A stretch of 64,000 bases of DNA from Niallia circulans NBRC 13626 (GTDB taxonomy: Bacteria > Bacillota > Bacilli > Bacillales > Cytobacillaceae), in NCBI RefSeq assembly GCF_001591585.1, contig NZ_BCVE01000001.1:372001-436000 (forward strand), read 5' to 3'. The notes under the pieces were generated by a model that ran no database searches, was not told the DNA's origin, and saw only the letters and a list, made by a program, of their open reading frames with translations. Positions 26,714-35,785 of this stretch are shown in pieces. The translations under genes were made by a program, and so were the position numbers. Position 1 is the first letter of the stretch. Each line of letters starts with the position of its first letter.

Positions 26714-27016
26714 TTAATCATATAGCTTACTTCCAAATACATGCTTTTCTAAATTAGATAACCTTTTTAAAATATCAAAGTTTGTAGTTCCGGCTGTCGT
26801 TGGAGCAGGCTGTCTACGACTAGCTTCCTCTGCCAGCTTCTTTAAACGTAAATTCTCCTGCTGCAGTTCTTCAATTTCTTGGTGAAGGGTTTCATAATCT
26901 TTAATAATTAAATCCAAAAACTTATCAACTTCTTCTGGTTTATAGCCCCTTACACCTGTTTTAAATTCTTTTTCTAAAATATCTTTTGCTGTTAATTTCA
27001 TTTTATCTGATAGCAT
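26714..27016 (-). CDS. gpsB: Cell division protein GpsB
   Basis: A 100-residue DivIVA-like coiled-coil protein that moves penicillin-binding protein 1 (PonA) between side wall and septum. The N-terminal domain holds the DivIVA/GpsB signature [20 protein letters not shown] and [15 protein letters not shown], followed by a coiled coil (about 38-65) and a C-terminal trimerisation helix ending [21 protein letters not shown] precedes the ATG. Its partner ponA is in the same window at 37-40 kb. Confidence 0.95.
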   Translation of the reverse strand: MLSDKMKLTAKDILEKEFKTGVRGYKPEEVDKFLDLIIKDYETLHQEIEELQQENLRLKKLAEEASRRQPAPTTAGTTNFDILKRLSNLEKHVFGSKLYD

Positions 27017-27091
27017 TTATCGCTCACCTCAGTCGATTACCATTTATCTCAATTATTTTTTCAAAGAAACGCCATTTTGTCAATAAATCTA

Positions 27092-27649
27092 TTAATACTC
27101 GTCCTGAAACCTTGCTTCTTCTACAATATCTTGGAGATCTGAAAATTGAATTTTGCGAATTTCATATGAGTTTTGCTCCTGATACTTTTGTGCTAGCTCA
27201 TATAAGTACTTAGGACTGCCAGGGTTCTCTTCATCATAAAAAAGCAGTAACACATCACTTTTTGTTAGTAAAAAAATATTCTTATCTTTTAATTGCTGGG
27301 GACTTTCATAGGGCTTCTTCGAAACAGAATCAACAAAATCAGCTTGCAAGATTATTTCTTCATACCATTCTTGATTTGCCTCTTTCCAATTCTGTTCCTG
27401 TTCAAGGAAAGGTGTAATCACCCCTAGTTTTAAGTCTGGATATTCTTCCATCTGCAAATCGTATACTACTTCTGCAGCCCATAGCTCTGTTCCAAGCTGG
27501 CCACTTATTAATACCCACTCGAGTCCTTCTTCGAGCAGTGCTTGCAAGTTCTTTCTAATCGCTATCTTTATGTATTCGGCTGCTAATTCGTCTCGCTTAA
27601 ATATTCCAATTTCGAAAGGCTTATAGCCAGAAATGACGGCTATTTTCAT
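27092..27649 (-). CDS. ypsA: YpsA, SLOG/DUF1273 family division-linked protein
   Basis: A 185-residue Rossmann-like SLOG-fold protein; relatives bind nucleotides such as ADP-ribose or NAD, and YpsA affects division and FtsZ placement in B. subtilis. Motifs: VISGYKPFE at the N-terminus, [17 protein letters not shown] (the Gly-Gln-Glu site), LGVITPF, and [12 protein letters not shown]. The ATG is 15 bases after AAGGAG, longer than usual; the SD bases can pair with the following CCTT (see findings). It lies upstream of gpsB in the same direction. Confidence 0.92.
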   Translation of the reverse strand: MKIAVISGYKPFEIGIFKRDELAAEYIKIAIRKNLQALLEEGLEWVLISGQLGTELWAAEVVYDLQMEEYPDLKLGVITPFLEQEQNWKEANQEWYEEIILQADFVDSVSKKPYESPQQLKDKNIFLLTKSDVLLLFYDEENPGSPKYLYELAQKYQEQNSYEIRKIQFSDLQDIVEEARFQDEY

Positions 27650-28045
27650 AATAATCTAAGGAACTCCTTCACAATTACAGTAGTTATATAAAATATATCA
27701 TAAATATATTATCCCATAAAGAATTTATATTTTTTTAGCCAAAGATTGCTGTTTCGCAGCCAGTCTATCATTACAGATTCATTATATGATAAGTATTTGA
27801 TAAAATGAATGAAAATAATCTACCCAATAAATTTCCACACATTTTTATATAAACATAAACGAGTTTGCAGCAATGCCTCGTGTTCTCATTAGTGTGCAAC
27901 TTAAGGAAAATGATTCCGTTGTATAGCAAATAACACAATATAATAATACGAGACCCGAAATGACAAAGAGGACTAGAATGAAAACATTCTGGTCCTCTTT
28001 GTCTACAAACTACAAGAAACTTAAAAAGCAACTTGTGTTTTTTCC
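27650..28045. other. Intergenic region between ypsA and cotD
   Basis: About 395 AT-rich bases. It holds the strong hairpin listed at 27962-28003 and presumably the ypsA promoter. No gene was found. Confidence 0.4.
27962..28003 (-). terminator. Strong hairpin downstream of cotD
   Basis: A 19-bp stem with one G-T pair (GACAAAGAGGACTAGAATG / CATTCTGGTCCTCTTTGTC) and an AAAA loop lies 43 bases after the cotD stop. No clear T-tract follows on either strand, so it may stabilise the 3' end as well as terminate. Confidence 0.55.
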
Positions 28046-28390
28046 TTATCGTTTTCTGAATGGAAATCCACCAGGCATTCCAGACATACCAGCTTGACCT
28101 GGGAAGAATTGACCAGTTGCTGTAAATGGAGTTCCTCCCATTTGAGGAACAGCAGGTGCAGTTGGGAATGGAGCTGGAGCAGGACCCATATTAGCTTGAG
28201 TATTAGTTACTACTGTCTCACTAGATTGAGTATGCGGGAAGAAATGTTGGTGCTCGTAGTTCACATGATTTACAGTAGTAGTGTGAGTTGGGTGAATATG
28301 CGGCACAATATTATTTGTAAAAGTGTTATTCACGCAACATTTTGTCGGATGAACTACTGCAGGTAAAATATGATTAGGTTTACAATGCAT
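28046..28390 (-). CDS. cotD: Inner spore coat protein CotD
   Basis: A 114-residue His/Pro/Thr-rich coat protein made in the mother cell. The first half has the CotD pattern (HCKPNHILPAVVHPTKCCVN, then VPHIHPTHTTTVNHVNYEHQ); the second half is Pro/Gly/Met-rich (GQAGMSGMPGGFPF). I use the ATG at 28390 after GAGGAG; the TTG six codons earlier lies inside that ribosome site. Located beside ypsA/gpsB and mrfB, as in B. subtilis. Confidence 0.88.
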   Translation of the reverse strand: MHCKPNHILPAVVHPTKCCVNNTFTNNIVPHIHPTHTTTVNHVNYEHQHFFPHTQSSETVVTNTQANMGPAPAPFPTAPAVPQMGGTPFTATGQFFPGQAGMSGMPGGFPFRKR

Positions 28391-28786
28391 AAGAAAATCT
28401 CCTCTCAAATAATTTTAGTTATCTTACAGTAACAACTTATGTTGAAAGGGATAATCTTGTACTAATACAAACACCTATTTTGTCATGTTTTTTAAAGCTT
28501 TGTTTATCGATGCAAAAAATTGTATAAAAGAAAAGCGTAAAAGCTGTCTTTTAGTGTTGAAAACAAGATGATAGTTAAACAAACAAGCACAAAAAATAAA
28601 CACATAACTACTTTATACAATTCGTTCACTCCATTAGTATTTCATTTAGACTATTTATCATTCTATGAAAAATACTTCTTTTCCCTATCTTCTTTCAAGA
28701 GAATATTATTTCACTTAATGAATACATTCCTATTTTAATAGGGAACGAGAGTACATACAACTAGGTGATTAATGGAATTATTGATT
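28391..28786. other. Intergenic region between cotD and mrfB
   Basis: About 395 AT-rich bases with the cotD promoter at its cotD end (candidate sigma-K box at 28433-28441). No gene and no clear mrfB terminator were seen. Confidence 0.4.
28433..28441 (-). promoter_or_regulatory. Candidate sigma-K -10 box of cotD
   Basis: The minus strand reads CATAAGTTG, one base from the sigma-K form CATA-N3-TA, about 45 bases before the cotD start. cotD is known to be a late mother-cell gene. The match is weak on its own. Confidence 0.3.
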
Positions 28787-30043
28787 TCATTTAATCGTAT
28801 GCAGTTTTCTAACTAGACGTTCGTGCCTTTTTTGAAGTTCTTGTTCCATCTTCCCTAATGTTTCTTGTTTATAAAGTAGATTTTGCGCTTTTTTTGTGAA
28901 TTGTAATGCTCTTTGAGGATTTTTCTCTTTATGTTCAGCGAATTTTGCTAGTTCAATTAATGATTGAATAACCATGACCTGATTCGTCTTCCCTGTATAT
29001 GTTTCCGCAATTTTTTGCCACAAACCAAGAGCATCCTCAAACTTCTTCTCTCTTTTATACTCCTTAGCTAATAAAAAAGCTGCTTCTAAAAGCTCTTCTT
29101 TATTCTGCTCCTTAATACTCTCTAAGTTTTGCTTGGCAACATTTGTTTGCCCGATAATTGCGTACCATTTCCCTACCTCTAAAGTCTCTCTTGCACTGAT
29201 TTTTTGATCTTTTCTTAACAATTGACTGCTTAGATGGGTGTACAAGGTAATTAAAGAAAGAATATCTATTTCATTATGCTTTAAGATGCCAAGCATTCCT
29301 TCAGGATTTTTTCTTTCTACAAAATCAAAGTAAATCATTGGAGCAAGAAACCCAGGAATGTCATTCTCCCGCTTTACCCCGAGAATTTCTTCTTCCACTA
29401 TAGATAATTTTGTTCTTTCTAAACGATGCTTCCACATACGGCGGGAAGCGTGGTACAAATCAAAGTGACCAAATTCAGGAAGCTTTGGTACATGCTCCTT
29501 AATTAACGTATGTCTTGTTTTCACTTGCGGCCAATCAAAGGCCTTGCCGTTATAGGTTACGAGAGTTGTATAGTCTACATTCTCTAAGAAACTATTAAAT
29601 AAAGGCACTTCTGCTCCAGGATGTGGCAATACATGCTGTTTTAAAACGATCTCCTCTTGTTGTAGCTGAGCATAACCAAGAATAAAAATAGTATTGCCTG
29701 CACCGCCTCCAAGTCCTGTTGTTTCTGTATCAAAAAAGAATAAATCCTTGGGCTGATGTCCTTTTGCAGAAAGGGGATGATCATAGCTTACCTTATTCCA
29801 TTCATCAACCACCCCACAAAAATCTCGAAATGTATAGTTCCCGTGATTATAATCGAGAGGATAGCGCACTTCTCGAATTAAGCAGTATTCACTATCCAAC
29901 CAATAAGGCAAGACATTTTCCTGTTCCCACTCCTTCATAAAGGGGATTGTCCCCTTTTTTGCTTCGAGATTTTTCACAAGTATGGTCTGCTCTTCTTTTT
30001 TTAGATGTGTCTTCATTCTGTTCAATTTATTTTTAATAGACAT
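28787..30043 (-). CDS. mrfB: Exonuclease MrfB (YprB)
   Basis: A 418-residue DEDD-type exonuclease with a C-terminal TPR-like helical region (about 290-410). Exonuclease motifs: FFFDTETTGLGGG with Asp105 and Glu107, LVTYNGKAFDWPQ, and HNEIDILSLITL. In B. subtilis MrfB acts with MrfA to repair mitomycin C adducts independently of UvrA. The ATG at 30043 has AAGGGG seven bases upstream, and the gene begins 10 bases after the mrfA stop, so the two form an operon. Confidence 0.92.
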   Translation of the reverse strand: MSIKNKLNRMKTHLKKEEQTILVKNLEAKKGTIPFMKEWEQENVLPYWLDSEYCLIREVRYPLDYNHGNYTFRDFCGVVDEWNKVSYDHPLSAKGHQPKDLFFFDTETTGLGGGAGNTIFILGYAQLQQEEIVLKQHVLPHPGAEVPLFNSFLENVDYTTLVTYNGKAFDWPQVKTRHTLIKEHVPKLPEFGHFDLYHASRRMWKHRLERTKLSIVEEEILGVKRENDIPGFLAPMIYFDFVERKNPEGMLGILKHNEIDILSLITLYTHLSSQLLRKDQKISARETLEVGKWYAIIGQTNVAKQNLESIKEQNKEELLEAAFLLAKEYKREKKFEDALGLWQKIAETYTGKTNQVMVIQSLIELAKFAEHKEKNPQRALQFTKKAQNLLYKQETLGKMEQELQKRHERLVRKLHTIK

Positions 30044-30053
30044 TTTAATCCCC

Positions 30054-32336
30054 TTATATGGAAATCTCACTATTCTCTAAAAGCGAGAGAATTTTCATTA
30101 CATCTCTTTTACTGTTATGCGCATGGCTCTCTGTCCCTATGCAGGAAGGACAGCCATATTCACAGGAACAATTTTTCACCATTTTTTTTGCTTCTTTTAA
30201 TACGGCAGGCATTTCTTCATATATCTTCTTACTTAAACCAATCCCGCCAGGATATTGGTCATAGAAGAATATTGTTGCTTTTTCATTATGTTCTGCTTTT
30301 ACTTGTGGGACTACATGCAAATCTTGTGGATCTGCCATGACAAGTAATGGGGCAATATGCTTTAATGCATGAGCAGCCCCTAATAGACCCTGTTCTGTTT
30401 GCTCTTGTTCCCATACCAAATCACTTGGCTGAAAAGATATCCATGCTGCATTTGTATGGAGCTCCTCTTCTGGCAGAGTAATCGGGCCAGAGCCAATATT
30501 TTCATGGGTTTCAAATTTTATTTTTTTAAAAATAGTGCTCATTGCAACAATGCTGACATCACCAAATCCGGTTTCTGCTTTTAGATAGTTGCTTTTATTA
30601 TCTTCTTCTAACACTTTTAAGGATACCGCTAAATTTGCATCTGTATAATAATCAACACTTACCTCGCGGACATATGCTTTCTTTTCTTCCCAATCAAGCT
30701 TTTCTACTTGATATTGTATTCCTTGATGCATATAAATTGCTTCTTCATGCAATAATGTCATCGCTGAAAAGCGATCGCTTTCGCCAATTACTCTGCTTTT
30801 ACTTACATCCGAAATATCAATAATAACGATATTTTCTTGAGAAGCAGAACGGAGACTAATATTATGAGCTGGAAAAGAATCATTCATCCAATACCATTTA
30901 TCCCCATTTTGAAAAAGAATGCGCTCTTCTGTTAAAAATTCAAGTATTTCGGTAATCTCACAATTGCCAAAAGTATCCCCTTCTTTAAAAGGAAGTTCGT
31001 AAGCTGCACATTTCATATGATCAATGAGAATAATAAGATTATCAGGATTTATTCTCGCCGTTTCTGGATTTCTGCTAAAGAAATAATCTGGATTTGCCAC
31101 CATATACTGATCTAGAGGACTTGAGCTAGCGACCATAATAACAAGGGATTCATCATGCCTGCGGCCTGCTCTTCCTGCTTGCTGCCACGAACTTGCAATT
31201 GTACCAGGGTATCCAGTCATGACACAAGCTTGAAGTTGTCCAATGTCCACTCCTAGCTCTAACGCATTTGTACTGACCACACCATAAATATTGCCTTGAC
31301 GTAATCCCTGTTCAATTTCTCTTCTTTCTGTTGGCAAATAGCCGCCTCGATAGCCGCGGATGGATTTAGGTCCAAGCTGAAATTTGACAAGTTCCTGTAA
31401 GTACGTAAGCAATATCTCTACTCGTACACGGCTTTTGGCAAAAATAATCGTTTGAATTTTATTTTTCAACAATTCTCCTGCTAATTGGCGTACTTCTAAA
31501 GTAGCACTTCTCCTTATATTCAAAGGGATATTCACAATAGGAGGATTATAAAAAACAAAATGTTTCTTTCCACTTGGAGCACCATTGTTATTTATTAATT
31601 GGACACGTTGTTCTGTTAAGTTTTCCGCTAATTCTTTTGGATTTGCAATCGTAGCAGATGTACATATAAAAATAGGATTGCTGCCATAAAATGCACAAAT
31701 CCGCTTTAATCTACGGATTACATTGGCTACATGACTCCCGAATACACCTCTGTATATATGGAGCTCATCGATAATGACGTACTTAAGATTTTCAAATAGA
31801 GATACCCATTTTGTATGATGGGGCAAAATGGCAGAATGAAGCATATCTGGATTGGTAATAACAATATGGCCAGCTTTTCGAACTTTCTGCCGAATAGAAG
31901 CAGGTGTATCTCCATCATATGTATAACTATTTATTTGTAGTTCTGCACTTTCAATTAATTCATTCAATTCGCTTTTCTGATCCTGTGCAAGTGCCTTTGT
32001 AGGAAACATATATAATGCTCGGGCGTTTTTGTCCTCGGCAATCGACTGGATGACAGGCAGATTGTAGCAAAGCGTTTTACCTGATGCTGTTGGGGTGACA
32101 GCAACGATGCTTTTCCCTTCTCGAATTGCCTGATACGAGGAATGTTGATGTGTATATAACCGGGTGACCCCGCGCTTTTGCAAAGCATCTTTTAAATTAG
32201 GAATTAAATCATCTGGAAGCGGAACGGTAACAGCCTCTTTCGCTTCAATTGTATGCCAAAAAGAAATTCTCTCTTTATATTCATCTTTTGTTTTTAAATC
32301 CTTTATAATTTCTTGAAGATTTTTACGTACTTTCAT
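30054..32336 (-). CDS. mrfA: DEAD/DEAH-box helicase MrfA (YprA)
   Basis: A 760-residue superfamily 2 helicase with a 3'-5' translocase core and C-terminal MZB (DUF1998) domain. Motif I TPTASGKT (81-88), motif II DELH (VIIDELHIYRG), SATIANPKE, and motif VI QQAGRAGRR. The metal site near the end has Cys723, Cys725, Cys729 and Cys732 (CSCEYGCPSC). Known in B. subtilis to start a mitomycin-specific excision pathway, passing DNA to MrfB. It is the first gene of the mrfAB pair. Confidence 0.94.
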   Translation of the reverse strand: MKVRKNLQEIIKDLKTKDEYKERISFWHTIEAKEAVTVPLPDDLIPNLKDALQKRGVTRLYTHQHSSYQAIREGKSIVAVTPTASGKTLCYNLPVIQSIAEDKNARALYMFPTKALAQDQKSELNELIESAELQINSYTYDGDTPASIRQKVRKAGHIVITNPDMLHSAILPHHTKWVSLFENLKYVIIDELHIYRGVFGSHVANVIRRLKRICAFYGSNPIFICTSATIANPKELAENLTEQRVQLINNNGAPSGKKHFVFYNPPIVNIPLNIRRSATLEVRQLAGELLKNKIQTIIFAKSRVRVEILLTYLQELVKFQLGPKSIRGYRGGYLPTERREIEQGLRQGNIYGVVSTNALELGVDIGQLQACVMTGYPGTIASSWQQAGRAGRRHDESLVIMVASSSPLDQYMVANPDYFFSRNPETARINPDNLIILIDHMKCAAYELPFKEGDTFGNCEITEILEFLTEERILFQNGDKWYWMNDSFPAHNISLRSASQENIVIIDISDVSKSRVIGESDRFSAMTLLHEEAIYMHQGIQYQVEKLDWEEKKAYVREVSVDYYTDANLAVSLKVLEEDNKSNYLKAETGFGDVSIVAMSTIFKKIKFETHENIGSGPITLPEEELHTNAAWISFQPSDLVWEQEQTEQGLLGAAHALKHIAPLLVMADPQDLHVVPQVKAEHNEKATIFFYDQYPGGIGLSKKIYEEMPAVLKEAKKMVKNCSCEYGCPSCIGTESHAHNSKRDVMKILSLLENSEISI

Positions 32337-32415
32337 TTTGTTTCACCTCTAATACATCTATTTTATCGAATAGACGTTCGATTTGAAAGAGATTTTAACA
32401 AGAAAAAAGCAGCCA

Positions 32416-33204
32416 TTATTTACTATTTGACGAAATAAAGGAATGAATCGCATTTGCCAGCTTCTCTGGTGCTTCCTGCATACTCATATGCCCTGTTTCT
32501 AATTGCACTTCTGAGACATTCCTATTTGTAGCAGAAGTAACGCGATCTAAGGAAACCACTTTATCCTTCGTTCCCTTTATAAGTAAAACAGGAATCTTCG
32601 CCTGTTCAACTACACCATTTCTATCTGGTCTTTTTCTCATTGCTGCTTGTGTCTCCATCGCCGCAATTCCATCGGTTTGATAGCCAATTTTTTTTGCTTT
32701 TTCTACTTCATCAGTTAAATTCATTAGTGACTCATCTGCGAATAAATTAGGAATTAACCCATTGACAAACTCTTTTATTCCAAGATTTTGGATTTTACGA
32801 ATAGCATTTAATCGGCCTTCTTTCCCTTCTTCTGTATCAGAATAGGCAGTGGAATGTACTAAGCCAAAGCCTTTTAAATGCTCTGCAAAAAGTTCAGCAA
32901 AGGCCAATGTTACATAGCCCCCAAGTGAATGACCAAACATATATACTTTTTCTATCTCTAATTTTTTTAACAGCCTATTTATATCCTTTGCTAAATCTTC
33001 TATCTCAAATGGTTCACCGCTATAGGTAGAGCTGCCGTGTCCTCTTAGATCTACTGCTATTACATGATACTTTTCAGAAAGGAGTGGAATGATATACTCC
33101 CAATAATCGACACTGCCACAAAAACCATGAATTAATACAACGGTTTCTCCGTTTCCTTCTTCTATATAGGATAGTTGTTCATTGTCAACTACAATATGAT
33201 TCAT
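32416..33204 (-). CDS. Alpha/beta hydrolase
   Basis: A 262-residue serine hydrolase of the alpha/beta fold. The oxyanion motif is LIHGFCGS, the nucleophile elbow GHSLGG (Ser about residue 93), the acid in KGTKDKV and the His in ETGHMSM. The cap region between about 120 and 190 is variable. Substrate cannot be told; the closest look is to small esterases or carboxylesterases. AAAGGAAG lies before the ATG. It is divergent from the Hsp20 gene and upstream of mrfA in the same direction, with 79 bases between. Confidence 0.85.
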   Translation of the reverse strand: MNHIVVDNEQLSYIEEGNGETVVLIHGFCGSVDYWEYIIPLLSEKYHVIAVDLRGHGSSTYSGEPFEIEDLAKDINRLLKKLEIEKVYMFGHSLGGYVTLAFAELFAEHLKGFGLVHSTAYSDTEEGKEGRLNAIRKIQNLGIKEFVNGLIPNLFADESLMNLTDEVEKAKKIGYQTDGIAAMETQAAMRKRPDRNGVVEQAKIPVLLIKGTKDKVVSLDRVTSATNRNVSEVQLETGHMSMQEAPEKLANAIHSFISSNSK

Positions 33205-33428
33205 CTTTAAAAACTTCCTTTCTTTCTTTTTCCTTTAATATATCACTTTTTTTCTATATGGATGAACGAAACATCCTCTGACTATATAGAATTTCAAAAA
33301 ATTTACACCCAAACACCAATTCAAGCTATTGGGCATAGGATAGTAGAAAAAAGTATATCCATTTTTAAAGCAAAAAAAAAATACTTAAAGCTTTCATTCA
33401 TATTTTAAGTGTAAGGAGTGAATTTATT

Positions 33429-33911
33429 ATGTCATCCAATTTCCCAATGGATCCAAACAAAAAAGAAAAAACACCGCAGCCATTAAATGGGTTCATGCGT
33501 TCTATGAATCAGTTTTTTCAGGAAAAGCCAGTGAAAAACTTTCTGCAGCAAATGGATGAATTTTTTAGTAACCCATTTCCTAATATGGCTTTTCCACTGA
33601 GTGTAAATGAAACAGAAGGTGCTACGATTATTAAGGCAGAGCTGCCTGGAGTTAATAAAGAACAAATTCAATTAGACATCTATGATCATTATTTAACTAT
33701 CAGTATTAATCATCAGGAAATTTTAACAGAGGAAAATTCGCAGACTAAAACATTTCATACAAGTAAAACGTATAAAAGAAACAGCCGAAGCATTGCATTT
33801 CCTCATCCAATTGATGAAAGAAAAGTAACGGCATCTTATCAAAATGGATTGCTTACGATTAAAGTCCCTAAACAAAAAGGAAAAAAAATTATGATTGAAG
33901 ATCGAGACTAA
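33429..33911 (+). CDS. Hsp20/alpha-crystallin family protein
   Basis: A 160-residue small heat-shock protein. An N-terminal helical region rich in Phe/Met/Gln (about 20-52) is followed by the alpha-crystallin domain (about 57-145: KAELPGVNKEQIQLDIYDHY, ASYQNGLLTIKVPK). The C-terminal I-x-I anchor is absent in the usual form. In Bacillus some such proteins (CotM, CotP) are spore-coat parts, and B. subtilis cotP lies near this locus, so a sporulation role is possible. TAAGGAGTG precedes the ATG. Confidence 0.85.
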   Translation: MSSNFPMDPNKKEKTPQPLNGFMRSMNQFFQEKPVKNFLQQMDEFFSNPFPNMAFPLSVNETEGATIIKAELPGVNKEQIQLDIYDHYLTISINHQEILTEENSQTKTFHTSKTYKRNSRSIAFPHPIDERKVTASYQNGLLTIKVPKQKGKKIMIEDRD

Positions 33912-33976
33912 TCCATAAATTCAGAAAGAGTAAATTCTCCTTTCTCTGCACATATTAATAGTGGGTGTTAAAAGAA

Positions 33977-34016
33977 TATCCTCTCCTTCCATACGGTAGA
34001 AGGAGGGATCCTTTTT
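33977..34016 (+). terminator. Terminator of the Hsp20 gene
   Basis: ATCCTCTCCTTC pairs with GAAGGAGGGAT(CC) with one bulge and an eight-base loop, followed by CTTTTTC. Confidence 0.75.
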
Positions 34017-34061
34017 CTATCCCTTCTATTTCTTTCTAATCTTACTTCCTGAGGTGATATG

Positions 34062-34214
34062 ATGAGTTATAGAGATCAGTTAGATTCTCATTCTGCGCTT
34101 TTTCATCACAATTGGACGAGACCTAAACGTTCTAAATCCCAAGTAAATGGGCATACGCAAATGTCTCAGAATAATATCATTCTAAGAAGTAATGCAAAAG
34201 CACACCGCTGGTAG
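34062..34214 (+). CDS. Hypothetical basic protein, 50 aa
   Basis: A short gene starting MSYRDQLDSHSALFHHNW, then TRPKRSKSQVNGHTQMSQNN and ending KAHRW. It is basic, rich in Asn, Gln, His and Ser and has no hydrophobic segment, a look shared by several minor small spore proteins. GAGGTG lies five bases before the second ATG (34062), which I prefer over the ATG at 34059. It sits after the Hsp20 terminator, so it has its own or a read-through transcript. I do not recognise the family. Confidence 0.55.
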   Translation: MSYRDQLDSHSALFHHNWTRPKRSKSQVNGHTQMSQNNIILRSNAKAHRW

Positions 34215-34230
34215 TAGAGAAAAAGAAATG

Positions 34231-34252
34231 GAGGCTGTCGCATGACAGCCTC
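34231..34252. terminator. Hairpin between convergent small gene and yppG
   Basis: GAGGCTGTC pairs with GACAGCCTC around GCAT. The minus strand continues with CATTTCTTTTTCTC, so it mainly ends yppG. Confidence 0.7.
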
Positions 34253-34275
34253 TGCTTATTGCTTCCTAAGGTATG

Positions 34276-34788
34276 TTACACCTTAAAGATTCCCCCGACT
34301 CCTTTTACCAATCCTGTTACTTGATTCATTGCATTCATCATCATTCCTGCAGTATCCATCATTTTATTAAAATCTAAAGAACCATCTTGTGATTTAAAAG
34401 AATTCATAATGCTTTTCATATTTCCTTGTTTTTTCGGAATAAAGGACTGCTTTGGATATGGATTCATAAAGCCTTGACTTTGATTCATATAATTGGGTGT
34501 GTATTGATTCAGTTCACTGTTCTCCATATAATGAAGTGGATTTTGGAATATATCTTGTGTATTGTTTTTATAAGCATTTTGCGGGTGGTAATAATTCGAT
34601 TGGTTAGTTTGATAATTCGGCTGCATTGGTGGCATGTTGTAAAAATTTTGTCCATTCATGCCTGCTCCATTCCACTGTCCTTGATTTATATATGGATGAT
34701 ATAGTCTGTTATCAGATGACACAGGATGCGTATAAGCGGTCTGATAAGGTGGCATGTTCCAGCTTTGTTGATTAGATGCTTTATTCAT
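34276..34788 (-). CDS. yppG: YppG family protein
   Basis: A 170-residue protein rich in Asn, Gln, Tyr, Pro and Met in the first two thirds (NMPPMQPNYQTNQSNYYHPQ), with a conserved C-terminal part (MKSIMNSFKSQDGSLDFNKM, then MNQVTGLVKGVGGIFK) as in B. subtilis YppG. The composition resembles spore coat proteins; the function is not proven. GGGAGG lies before the ATG. The end of the protein matches the family best, the repeats diverge. Confidence 0.8.
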   Translation of the reverse strand: MNKASNQQSWNMPPYQTAYTHPVSSDNRLYHPYINQGQWNGAGMNGQNFYNMPPMQPNYQTNQSNYYHPQNAYKNNTQDIFQNPLHYMENSELNQYTPNYMNQSQGFMNPYPKQSFIPKKQGNMKSIMNSFKSQDGSLDFNKMMDTAGMMMNAMNQVTGLVKGVGGIFKV

Positions 34789-34923
34789 GAAATTCTATCC
34801 TCCCACGTTAAAGATATCCTTATCTACTATATGATAATAACGCCTATACTGTGCATTGATGTACCAATAATTTGACCTCTATGTTATCTAAGAAGGAACA
34901 GGAATTTAAATTTAACAAAAAAG

Positions 34924-34957
34924 CAAAAAAAAAAGAGAAATTTCATCTCCCTTTTAC
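34924..34957 (-). terminator. Possible terminator of yppE
   Basis: The minus strand reads AAAGGGAGA-N5-TCTCTTTTT, a nine-pair stem with two G-T pairs running directly into T residues, just after the yppE stop. Confidence 0.5.
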
Positions 34958-34963
34958 TAATCC

Positions 34964-35335
34964 TTATTTCGTTTCATTTTTTAACGCATCCAGTAATGTT
35001 TGCAGTATATATTTTACAGATTTCGCTGAATCAAGAAAGCGTTTTTTACTTGTTTGCGTAAAAAATGCCTGAATGGAAATAATTTCAATATGATCAGCGG
35101 CTGTATTTATTTGGATCTTATTCAAATAATCAGGCTTAGATTTCTGCACCCACTCTGTCGCCATTTCCTTCCATTTATCATTAAGCTCTTTAATCTGATT
35201 GGCAAAAGGTCGGACAATCTCATAAAAATCCTTATCAACTCCTGATTCCTTCACTTTATAAAACGTATCTAATGCATACTCTACTGCTTCTAGAAGCTTA
35301 GTTGTATATTCCATCAATTGATGATTTTCCGTCAA
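34964..35335 (-). CDS. yppE: YppE family protein (DUF1798)
   Basis: A helical protein of about 123 residues of the YppE/DUF1798 family. Conserved-looking features are the DFYEIVRPFANQIKELNDKWK helix, 'KPDYLNKIQI' and the C-terminal TSKKRFLDSAKSVKYILQTL. Function unknown; the B. subtilis protein is a four-helix bundle. The start is uncertain: TTG at 35335 lies eight bases after GGAG, whereas the GTG at 35344 is inside that ribosome site. It follows the 84-aa gene by about 50 bases in the same direction. Confidence 0.8.
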   Translation of the reverse strand: MTENHQLMEYTTKLLEAVEYALDTFYKVKESGVDKDFYEIVRPFANQIKELNDKWKEMATEWVQKSKPDYLNKIQINTAADHIEIISIQAFFTQTSKKRFLDSAKSVKYILQTLLDALKNETK

Positions 35336-35386
35336 TTTTGCCACTCCATTTTTACCTATTATCGTTAATGATTTTATTTTAACGAT

Positions 35387-35641
35387 TTACTTTGCCAAGT
35401 TCAAGTAAAGAGGCATTTGTTGTCGCGGACCATCTGTATGAATAGTTAATTTACTGGCTGCCATTTTTTTCTCCATAGTAGTGATTCCTCTTTCTATGTC
35501 ATTTAAAGAAGTAATATGATCCTTCACAAGATGCATGTTTTGATTAAAGGAATTTAAAAGCATTGCATCCAATGTATCTAATTCCTCTTGGATTTCCTCT
35601 AACAGATTCAATAACTTTTCTTTTGTATAAGCATTTTCCAT
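35387..35641 (-). CDS. Hypothetical coiled-coil protein, 84 aa (yppD position)
   Basis: A small, largely helical protein (residues 5-65 with heptad-like Leu spacing: LLNLLEEIQEELDTLDAMLL) with a short tail that contains GPRQQMPLYLNL. It lies between yppC and yppE where B. subtilis has yppD, but I cannot verify homology. GGAGGGATTTG precedes the ATG. No enzymatic motif, no membrane segment. Confidence 0.65.
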   Translation of the reverse strand: MENAYTKEKLLNLLEEIQEELDTLDAMLLNSFNQNMHLVKDHITSLNDIERGITTMEKKMAASKLTIHTDGPRQQMPLYLNLAK

Positions 35642-35785
35642 GCAAATCCCTCCAGGCTATTTTGATATATACTCTTTCTTTTTTTTTAGCAACTATCCTG
35701 CATCGTTGACAAAACTAGAAGAGATTCGGCAAAGAAAGTACATATTCTTATTACTGGTTTAAATTTCGACAAGATTAAGCAAATA

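Noticed and set aside
33399-33407. CATATTTTA, a sigma-K/sigma-E-like -10 box upstream of the Hsp20 gene
   Set aside because: A start from this box would fall on or inside the ribosome site, leaving almost no leader; -35 spacing also does not fit.
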